Under the pieces are notes generated by a model. It worked only from the letters and a program-made list of their open reading frames with translations. It made no database searches and had not been told where the DNA came from. This document shows, piece by piece, positions 19,718 through 24,385 of a stretch of 26,244 bases of DNA; the first letter of the stretch is position 1; each line of letters starts with the position of its first letter. The DNA comes from a virus: the IMG/VR virus record IMGVR_UViG_3300032893_000251, positions 1 through 26,244 of that record; one strand, written 5' to 3'. The translations under genes and the position numbers were made by a program.

Positions 19718-19893
19718 CACTGCTCCGTCACTTCTTTTGTTGCCTGTTCCTCAGTCGTATCAATCACAATATCAATATTCTGAGGCTGATATTGAACCTG
19801 CTTGGTCGCTGGCTCTTTGTCAACGTTTCCAAACACCATTCCACCGAACGGAGCGGTCACTGCTAAGAACAAAACTATGGCTAATACTGGCAT
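19717..19893 (-). CDS. Small membrane or exported protein
   Basis: 58 residues from ATG at 19893, chosen because TAGGT lies about six bases before it and the protein then begins with a signal-like helix (MPVLAIVLFLAVTAPFGGMVFG). The rest is an acidic, Thr/Gln-rich tail probably outside the cytoplasm. An upstream GTG (19983) would add 30 residues with RSRKLVGKR ahead of the helix, a normal membrane anchor layout. Its stop overlaps the next start by one base. Confidence 0.5.
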   Translation of the reverse strand: MPVLAIVLFLAVTAPFGGMVFGNVDKEPATKQVQYQPQNIDIVIDTTEEQATKEVTEQ

Positions 19894-20001
19894 ACGTTTA
19901 CCTACCAACTTTCTCGATCTTTGAATTCCAAGGTCTGCTGCCAATGCGATACGCATTTTCACAGGTGGATCTGATTTTATCACAGTATATCTACCTATAC
20001 A

Positions 20002-20280
20002 CTATTGATTCGAAGATTCGTTCGCAAGTTCTAAAAGCACATCGGCGTGACAAGCTTTGGGAGCACACCAGCAAACTAGGTTTTTTCCCTTCAGTTCGCC
20101 TATACGCGCAAGTAGAGGCTTATTTTTGTTAATATACTCTCTATATTTTTCTATACACTGGTCGCGGTTGCCATCCGATCCTATCAAATAAGGATTTCCC
20201 CATATCGAAGGTCTACCAACGTAGACAGCATCTTTCGGGACGAGAGGATTATGTCGGTTGTAAACTCTGGGGAGAGACAC
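20002..20280 (-). CDS. DUF4326 family protein
   Basis: 92 residues from GTG at 20280, one base after the macro-domain gene stops. The family pattern is clear: RVYNRHNPLVPKDAVYVGRPSIWGNP near the start, then QCIEKYREYINK, RIGELKGKNLVCWCAPKACHADVLLELAN. The CWCAP..CHAD motif provides conserved Cys and His. DUF4326 has no established biochemical role. Its tight pairing with a macro-domain gene suggests a shared ADP-ribose or nucleotide-related pathway (inference). Confidence 0.85.
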   Translation of the reverse strand: MSLPRVYNRHNPLVPKDAVYVGRPSIWGNPYLIGSDGNRDQCIEKYREYINKNKPLLARIGELKGKNLVCWCAPKACHADVLLELANESSNQ

Positions 20281-20281
20281 T

Positions 20282-20869
20282 TTACAAGCCGAAGTTAATC
20301 TTTCTGTGAAGATCGTAGCTCTGTTTGAACATATCTTCTTTCGTATTCGGTATATTGATACCGTTAATTGCGTCTTCAATCCCAATTTTCATTGCACGAG
20401 CTGCAACTGGAAAATCAACGCCTCCCTTACCAGTCCCCATTCCGGGAAACGCTATAATTTCTTTTTCCAGTTCCTCTATATTTGAGATAACAAATAGCCA
20501 TTCCCGCATCGCCGCACGTGTCGCAAGATAAATATCTATGGGATCCGCAATGACTTTAGGAATACGCATGGTGGGTGCCGCAATCATAAACGGAATTTCT
20601 TCGTCATCTGTCTGACAAATAATGGCCTGTCCGATTAAAAGCTCGCCGCCTTGATGCTTTATAGTTTCACGAAGGTCATCTTCAACTCCGGGGAAGCGAT
20701 TTTTTAACGCAAGAGCTGCGCCGGAACCCATAATGCCGAATGAATTAGCCGGTAGAACTACGCACGCAGCTTTTGCCTTAGTAATATCGACATACTCAAC
20801 ATTTTCAAACCCAACTGCTTGGGATGCCAAAATAAATTTTGGGTTTGTATCCCGAATAAAAACCTTCAT
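20282..20869 (-). CDS. Macro-domain (ADP-ribose-binding) protein
   Basis: 195 residues. The ligand-site sequence CVVLPANSFGIMGSGAALALKNRF matches macro domains (N-S-x-G-x-M-G-G-G). The later block IIAFPGMGTGKGGVDFPVAARAMKIGIED corresponds to the second phosphate loop (G.GTG.GG....A). The centre (GQAIICQTDDEEIPFMIAAPTMRIP) is the core strand region. Macro domains bind or hydrolyse ADP-ribose derivatives. In phages they may reverse defence-type ADP-ribosylation or process NAD metabolites. The C-terminal 25 residues are basic and unassigned. Confidence 0.85.
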   Translation of the reverse strand: MKVFIRDTNPKFILASQAVGFENVEYVDITKAKAACVVLPANSFGIMGSGAALALKNRFPGVEDDLRETIKHQGGELLIGQAIICQTDDEEIPFMIAAPTMRIPKVIADPIDIYLATRAAMREWLFVISNIEELEKEIIAFPGMGTGKGGVDFPVAARAMKIGIEDAINGINIPNTKEDMFKQSYDLHRKINFGL

Positions 20870-21066
20870 GCGCTTCCTATGGGTGTTTGAATAACTTCCT
20901 TATCTTTTTTGCGAACCTCGTAACCGTTTTCTTCCAGCCAGTCGAGCACCGCATTAACGCTCCATGTCTGATACTGCCATGCGGCCTCAGCCATTGCCTT
21001 CCCTTCACAAATTTCGCGGATCATATTGTTACGGGCAAGCTGTTTAAGATCGATAATTTGGGTCAC
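20866..21066 (-). CDS. Small hypothetical protein
   Basis: 66 residues. Start GTG with AAGGA six bases upstream. Helical (MIREICEGKAMAEAAWQYQT), then SVNAVLDWLEENGYEVRKK. Overlaps the macro-domain gene by 4 bases (ATGA) and the 29-residue ORF upstream by 3, so all are coupled. No family recognised. Confidence 0.65.
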   Translation of the reverse strand: MTQIIDLKQLARNNMIREICEGKAMAEAAWQYQTWSVNAVLDWLEENGYEVRKKDKEVIQTPIGSA

Positions 21067-21152
21067 TTATTTTCCTTTTCCCTAAAGTAAAAATCACGTT
21101 GTCCAACGATATACCCCATATCGGATGGTAGGCAAGGAGGATTATGAAACAT
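21063..21152 (-). CDS. Tiny conserved-looking ORF (29 aa)
   Basis: From ATG at 21152 a 29-residue frame begins MFHNPPCLPSDMGYIVGQRD. The NPP...PSDMG sequence resembles tiny phage proteins I have seen, but I cannot assign a role. Its stop overlaps the next gene's GTG as GTGA. Upstream is one of four AACCCC leader motifs. Confidence 0.5.
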   Translation of the reverse strand: MFHNPPCLPSDMGYIVGQRDFYFREKENK

Positions 21153-21160
21153 ATGCCCAG

Positions 21161-21170
21161 CAGGGGTTAA
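21161..21170 (-). promoter_or_regulatory. AACCCC leader motif before 29-aa ORF
   Basis: TTTAACCCCT lies 8 bases before the ATG at 21152. The same TAACCCC core precedes the starts at 21360, 22185 and 22401, in place of a Shine-Dalgarno sequence. Confidence 0.45.
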
Positions 21171-21174
21171 AGAT

Positions 21175-21360
21175 TTACTCTTTAGTAGATGCAATTTCTT
21201 CCGGCGTCCTAGTCATGTAAAGCGCATCCGCGACTTGTCCGTTATCAAAGCCGAATGCTTCGCCTGTTAGGGCTAACAGCTTCTCCGTGCTGATGCCGGG
21301 ATCAGCATTTTCTATCTCGTTCCATTTGACTCTGACCTTCTGTGCGGTTGTTAGTTTCAT
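21175..21360 (-). CDS. Small hypothetical protein
   Basis: 61 residues. A helical N-terminus (MKLTTAQKVRVKWNEIEN) and a middle with TEKLLALTGEAFGFDNGQVADALY, suggestive of a compact helical domain. No Shine-Dalgarno is present; the AACCCC leader motif lies ten bases before ATG. No family recognised. Confidence 0.6.
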   Translation of the reverse strand: MKLTTAQKVRVKWNEIENADPGISTEKLLALTGEAFGFDNGQVADALYMTRTPEEIASTKE

Positions 21361-21370
21361 GGCAATTTCT

Positions 21371-21377
21371 GGGGTTA
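21371..21377 (-). promoter_or_regulatory. AACCCC leader motif before 61-aa gene
   Basis: TAACCCC-AGAAATTGCC-ATG. An imperfect second copy (TTAACCC) lies just upstream of it. Confidence 0.45.
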
Positions 21378-21566
21378 AGGGTTAAGTGGAGCTTCCCGCA
21401 GGGTTTTGCACCATGTCCCATCCACACGTCTAGATGGTCTGCTCAAGCCTATTGCCGAGACGATCAACAGTAGGGTCAATAGCAGAGGGAAGCATAATTC
21501 CTTTCGTTCTGGATTATAGAGCTTACAGTTTGCCGCCTGTAAAATCGCGGTGTTTGATCTTGGCAA
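21375..21566 (-). CDS. Possible small membrane protein (start uncertain)
   Basis: A 63-codon frame downstream of the RNA ligase has a hydrophobic helix (FPLLLTLLLIVSAIGL) and a basic C-terminus (RRVDGTWCKTL). It overlaps the ligase 3' end by 44 bases and has only a TTG start. An alternative 21-residue frame (21430-21495), starting MLPSAIDPTVDRL with AAGGA before it, uses another phase. At most one is real. A spanin-like role is only a guess. Confidence 0.3.
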   Translation of the reverse strand: MPRSNTAILQAANCKLYNPERKELCFPLLLTLLLIVSAIGLSRPSRRVDGTWCKTLREAPLNP

Positions 21567-22185
21567 TGATGCGATGACCTGACCGAGTTTTTAATTCAAC
21601 TTTTGGACGCATGACGAGTCCTTCGGACGGGAAGTCACCCCATGTTGATTTCATACCATCACGCACAAGTTTGATGGCATCGGACAGAGTACCGCTGCCG
21701 ACCAGAGGAACGACGTCAATGCCGAGTTTCTTGGCGACATCCTCAACGTCCTCGCGCTGTAGCCACCAAGGACCAGCTTGAACGTCAAATAGTATGAAGC
21801 CAGGTTCCTTGCGATAATTGCCGCCAGATTGAATTTTTCCGCCGTAGCCTTCGCCGTATAGAGTAATTGGCACAAGGTCTTGGCCTTCAAAAGCGGCCTG
21901 AAACTTATCAAAAGTGACGGCAGCGTTAAGCGCATCGAGCAAGGTGGCAGGAATTTGCGCCGCATCCGTGCGACCACCAAAGCGCAGTTCTTTTCGTCCA
22001 TCCGTATAGAAAGCAGCCGAGATGCGAATGTTTGTGCCGTCCACCTTCTCGGTGAAAGACCATTCGTTGTCTTTGAGATATTTGAACTCAGGGCAAGCCC
22101 ATTCGCTTTCGATAATGCGGCCTTTGTTCGCCATATCGCGCTTAAACAGGGTGTTGATTTTAACGTATTCTTCCATGGTGCTCAT
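21523..22185 (-). CDS. RNA ligase, Rnl2-type nucleotidyltransferase
   Basis: 220 residues. It has the ordered motifs of covalent nucleotidyltransferases: motif I WSFTEKVDGTNIRI (nucleophile Lys of KVDG near residue 47), the YGEGYGGKIQSGGNYR segment, motif IIIa-like PGFILFDVQAG, motif IV SEGLVMRPKVEL and motif V IIAKIKHRDF. This is the T4 Rnl2-like group, which seals nicked RNA with ATP. No kinase/phosphatase partner lies in the window. With 33 phage tRNAs next door it may repair tRNAs cut by host anticodon nucleases (inference). The start uses the AACCCC leader. Confidence 0.85.
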   Translation of the reverse strand: MSTMEEYVKINTLFKRDMANKGRIIESEWACPEFKYLKDNEWSFTEKVDGTNIRISAAFYTDGRKELRFGGRTDAAQIPATLLDALNAAVTFDKFQAAFEGQDLVPITLYGEGYGGKIQSGGNYRKEPGFILFDVQAGPWWLQREDVEDVAKKLGIDVVPLVGSGTLSDAIKLVRDGMKSTWGDFPSEGLVMRPKVELKTRSGHRIIAKIKHRDFTGGKL

Positions 22186-22190
22186 ATTTC

Positions 22191-22197
22191 GGGGTTA
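22191..22197 (-). promoter_or_regulatory. AACCCC leader motif before RNA ligase
   Basis: TTTAACCCC-GAAAT-ATG. The TAA of the preceding gene is part of the motif. Confidence 0.45.
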
Positions 22198-22401
22198 AAG
22201 TTGGTTCCGCTCTTTCGCCTTCTGGGCGTTCGACTTCTTTATGGTGATGAACCACTCAATACCGCCGATCTTCACCCACAAGTCGCTTTCATCCATTCCC
22301 GACCCGGTATCAATTTCAGTCCCTTGATCTTTCACGCCTTCAAGGAAGGTCATAATCTCGTGAGCTACGGAGGCGGCATCTCTAGTTGTTTGGTTGAACA
22401 T
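22195..22401 (-). CDS. Small hypothetical protein, first gene of leftward operon
   Basis: 68 residues from ATG at 22401. MTFLEGVKDQGTEIDTGSGMDESDLWVKIGGIEWFITIKK: a compact alpha/beta protein with two strands at the end and a basic tail. It is the first leftward gene after the divergent control region and carries an AACCCC leader motif. A longer frame would run into the promoter. No family recognised. Confidence 0.6.
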   Translation of the reverse strand: MFNQTTRDAASVAHEIMTFLEGVKDQGTEIDTGSGMDESDLWVKIGGIEWFITIKKSNAQKAKERNQL

Positions 22402-22410
22402 GCAAATTCT

Positions 22411-22417
22411 GGGGTTA
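22411..22417 (-). promoter_or_regulatory. AACCCC leader motif before first leftward gene
   Basis: ATAACCCC-AGAATTTGC-ATG. Fourth copy of the shared leader sequence. Confidence 0.45.
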
Positions 22418-22444
22418 TTGACTCTCGGTTGATTCTTGACACAG

Positions 22445-22473
22445 ATATAACATGGCTTGACATTGGTTGTCAA
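22445..22473 (-). promoter_or_regulatory. Leftward promoter of small-gene operon
   Basis: TTGACA (22468-22473, minus strand), 17-base spacer, TTATAT (22445-22450). The -35 is one arm of the palindrome at 22457-22473, so a repressor bound there would block it. A second possible leftward promoter (TTGACT, 16 bases, TATACC; 22476-22503) overlaps the rightward one. Confidence 0.6.
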
Positions 22474-22503
22474 GAGGTATAATGTGTCAGACATTGGAGT
22501 CAA
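22457..22503 (+). promoter_or_regulatory. Divergent control region: rightward promoter and two operator repeats
   Basis: TTGACA (22457-22462), a 15-base spacer and TATAAT (22478-22483) form the rightward promoter. The same TTGACA is half of a palindrome TTGACA-TTGGT-TGTCAA (22457-22473). GACATTGG-tt-GTCAA is repeated as GACATTGG-a-GTCAA at 22490-22503, covering the ribosome-binding site of the RHH gene. Such placement fits autoregulation by the repressor it precedes. Confidence 0.65.
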
Positions 22504-22504
22504 A

Positions 22505-22648
22505 ATGAAAAACGAACAATTAGCCATCCGTATGCCGAAACCCATGAAAGATGCCCTCCAGAAACAGGCCGACAAAGAAGGTCGAACGATGTCAAATTTG
22601 GCATTCAAAATCATAAGTGATTGGTTGGCTGAGAGGAAGAAGAGATAA
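22505..22648 (+). CDS. Ribbon-helix-helix (Arc-type) DNA-binding protein
   Basis: 47 residues. The strand LAIRMP(KPM) near residues 6-13 is followed by two helices (MKDALQKQADKEGRTMSNLAFKIISDWL): the Arc/MetJ ribbon-helix-helix plan, where the strand inserts in the major groove. GGAG five bases before ATG lies within the second operator repeat. It probably represses its own operon and the divergent one. A longer TTG-started frame would include the promoter. Confidence 0.85.
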   Translation: MKNEQLAIRMPKPMKDALQKQADKEGRTMSNLAFKIISDWLAERKKR

Positions 22649-22941
22649 TGTCTGAAAAATCAGTAACGACTCAAGATGAAGTGCTTGCAACACTCCAAGA
22701 CCGCCACAAAAGGTACGGTACTTTTATGGATCAGGCTCGATGCGTTCAGAACCTGAGAGCATTCTTCCGCGAACAACCGAAATGGAATGATCTAGCGCAC
22801 GATCAGAAAGAAGCTTTGGAAGTAATAGCTCAGAAAATAAGCCGCATTCTTGGCGGTGATCCTGACTATGACGATAATTGGCATGACATTGCTGGCTACG
22901 CTCGGCTTGTAGAAAAACGTTTAAAGGGAGAGGCGTTATGA
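22648..22941 (+). CDS. DUF6378-like phage protein
   Basis: 97 residues. RHKRYGTFMDQARCVQNLRAFFRE, then WNDLAHDQKEALEVIAQKISRILGGDPDYDDNWHDIAGYARLVEKRL: the Asp/His-rich, helical pattern of a phage family annotated DUF6378. Its start overlaps the repressor stop (TAATG). Function unknown. Confidence 0.8.
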   Translation: MSEKSVTTQDEVLATLQDRHKRYGTFMDQARCVQNLRAFFREQPKWNDLAHDQKEALEVIAQKISRILGGDPDYDDNWHDIAGYARLVEKRLKGEAL

Positions 22942-23114
22942 GTTCACAAACCACTCCGCGTTACCGATTAGAGCAACGGCCTATGGCTACGCCCACGCCA
23001 ATGATGATCGTGGACACCGAGGGCAAACGGCTGGTTGCTGTGCTGGAGGGTCAGGCTAGCGCGACAATGGACGAGGCGCGGATTATGGTGGAGGCATTGA
23101 ATGCAGGACTCTAA
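22938..23114 (+). CDS. Small hypothetical protein
   Basis: 58 residues, overlapping the DUF6378-like stop as ATGA. The middle (MMIVDTEGKRLVAVLEGQASATMDEARIMVEALNAG) looks like a small alpha/beta module. GGGAGAGG lies before its start. Short but well placed in the operon. Unrecognised. Confidence 0.6.
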   Translation: MSSQTTPRYRLEQRPMATPTPMMIVDTEGKRLVAVLEGQASATMDEARIMVEALNAGL

Positions 23115-23129
23115 AACGACGAGCAAATT

Positions 23130-23285
23130 ATGATGAAACAAAATGTTATCTATTTTATAGCGGCTGTTTTCTTCGCTAGTTTTTCAGTGGCGCTCGTTTT
23201 TTCCGGTTTTGATCCTACTGGAGCCGGAGCCTCATTTTCTGCGATAGCTTCCATAGGATTTTTCGTTGCGGCAGGAGTAAATTGA
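23130..23285 (+). CDS. Small membrane protein (two hydrophobic helices)
   Basis: 51 residues. VIYFIAAVFFASFSVALVFSG and FSAIASIGFFVAAG give two membrane segments separated by a Gly-rich turn. Two adjacent ATG codons; the second (23133) is equally possible. Its TGA overlaps the next ATG by one base. Holin-like features exist, but no lysis gene is near, so no claim is made. Confidence 0.55.
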   Translation: MMKQNVIYFIAAVFFASFSVALVFSGFDPTGAGASFSAIASIGFFVAAGVN

Positions 23286-23473
23286 TGACAACCAAAACGA
23301 CGCCAGATTTCCGCGCAGCAACTGCTGAGTTGTATCAGAAGGTTGAGCATTGCGTATCCGCATCCGGAAGGCCGGTGAGGATAGACGTTCTGTTGCTCAC
23401 ACACATCGACCAAGCATTGAAAGCGGCTTATGACGAAGGCCGACGGGATGGGGAGAACTATGCAAGACCATAA
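23285..23473 (+). CDS. Small hypothetical protein
   Basis: 62 residues. Start ATG at 23285; TTG three bases earlier is possible. VRIDVLLLTHIDQALKAAYDEGRRDGENY: mostly helical and acidic. Coupled to the membrane protein upstream and overlapping the next ORF by 14 bases. Unrecognised. Confidence 0.6.
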   Translation: MTTKTTPDFRAATAELYQKVEHCVSASGRPVRIDVLLLTHIDQALKAAYDEGRRDGENYARP

Positions 23474-23678
23474 ATCCAAAACCACACCACAAGGGATGCA
23501 AGATCCTTTGACAACAAAATGGGAAGTAGCTGGAGAACTTAACGGTGATGGCGAAAACTTTTTTGTAATTTCAAATATTCCGCAGAACGACAGAGCATGG
23601 ATTATTCTGAAGAATATCCCTCGCCGTTTAGCTGATCACATTGTTTCTCTTCACAACGCGGATTATGGCCATGACTGA
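23460..23678 (+). CDS. Small hypothetical protein
   Basis: 72 residues from ATG at 23460, with GGAG five bases upstream. WEVAGELNGDGENFFVISNIPQNDRAWIILKNIPRRLADHIVSLHNAD suggests a compact beta-alpha domain. It overlaps its upstream neighbour by 14 bases and its end overlaps the nuclease-like start. Unrecognised. Confidence 0.65.
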   Translation: MQDHKSKTTPQGMQDPLTTKWEVAGELNGDGENFFVISNIPQNDRAWIILKNIPRRLADHIVSLHNADYGHD

Positions 23679-24060
23679 AAGACCGCCACAAACGACAACA
23701 GACGGTGCTGAGGAAGTCCACCTTCTCAATGAGAAATACGCGCTTAATAATTCTCAAAAGACGCCCATCCCGAAAGATCATACACAGCAGCCAGCGTGTC
23801 CCATGGAGATGGCATTTGAGAATATGTGCGTTCGTTACGGAATTAAATTCGAGCGCAATGATAGTGTTACAGGTTTAGATTTTTATCTGCCGAGCTTTAA
23901 TGTTTATGTCGAGGTTAAACAATTTCATAGCGAGCGCATCGCCGAGCAAATGTCACGGCAAGAAAACGTGATCGCCATTCAGGGAATGCGGGGGATGGTT
24001 GCCCTCGAAAAAATGATGAACCAAGCTTGGCTGATGGGGGATAAAAATGGACAATCCTGA
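23671..24060 (+). CDS. PD-(D/E)XK nuclease-like protein
   Basis: 129 residues from ATG at 23671; ATG at 23665 is an alternative. Residues about 47-100 show the restriction-type nuclease pattern: MEMAFENMCVRYG with an early Glu, TGLDFYLPSFNVYVEVKQFH with Asp and the E-x-K pair on adjacent strands. MSRQENVIAIQGMRG follows as a strand-helix. This matches small DNA-processing enzymes such as very-short-patch or DUF559-type nucleases. The first 45 residues are disordered. Its role could be recombination, packaging or defence-related. Confidence 0.65.
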   Translation: MTERPPQTTTDGAEEVHLLNEKYALNNSQKTPIPKDHTQQPACPMEMAFENMCVRYGIKFERNDSVTGLDFYLPSFNVYVEVKQFHSERIAEQMSRQENVIAIQGMRGMVALEKMMNQAWLMGDKNGQS

Positions 24061-24085
24061 AACAATAACGGCTGATATTATCTAG
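24047..24085 (+). CDS. Possible remnant ORF (12 aa) at end of rightward operon
   Basis: ATG with GGGGGATAA before it opens only 12 codons, ending at 24085. It overlaps the nuclease-like stop. It may be the stub of a truncated gene: transcription ends here against a convergent minus-strand ORF that shares the same stop triplet on the other strand. Confidence 0.3.
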   Translation: MDNPETITADII

Positions 24086-24285
24086 GGAACGGCGGATTTA
24101 TTTCTCGCGTTCAGGTTCAGGCGATGCACAAATGCAAACGCCTCACCTCCGTCTTCGAACGTCACAACCGGTCGCTCCGGCCGCTCACCCTCATGGCAGA
24201 ATATGGCCGTCACTTCTTTTTTGCCATCATGCCACGCACCCAGATAATAAGGATGCTTTTTACCGATGAGAGGATCTGGGGTCAC
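24082..24285 (-). CDS. Small hypothetical protein
   Basis: 67 residues from GTG at 24285. YYLGAWHDGKKEVTAIFCHEGERPERPVVTFEDGGEAFAFVHRL reads as a compact beta-rich protein. A purine-rich segment lies before the start. It overlaps the 41-residue ORF upstream by 26 bases and converges with the rightward operon. Unrecognised. Confidence 0.55.
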   Translation of the reverse strand: MTPDPLIGKKHPYYLGAWHDGKKEVTAIFCHEGERPERPVVTFEDGGEAFAFVHRLNLNARNKSAVP

Positions 24286-24385
24286 GTATCTCTATCTCCG
24301 AATCATGCAGCCTCGACATAATGACTATCGGTTTTACATTATCTGATTCTAATCTTTTCTTAAGATGCTGTGAATCAGCAGTCAT
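24260..24385 (-). CDS. Small ORF (41 aa) after terminase
   Basis: ATG at 24385 overlaps the terminase stop, preceded by GAAGG. The frame (MTADSQHLKKRLESDNVK, then MSRLHDSEIEIRDPRSSHR) is charged and helical. It runs into the next ORF by 26 bases, so the three are coupled. Unrecognised. Confidence 0.5.
   Translation of the reverse strand: MTADSQHLKKRLESDNVKPIVIMSRLHDSEIEIRDPRSSHR

Noticed and set aside
22457-22504. TTG-started longer form of the ribbon-helix-helix protein
   Set aside because: The TTG is the promoter -35; ATG at 22505 has a ribosome-binding site and gives the normal family N-terminus.
23130-23285. Holin assignment for the two-helix membrane protein
   Set aside because: No endolysin or spanin neighbour and no diagnostic motif; only membrane topology can be supported.
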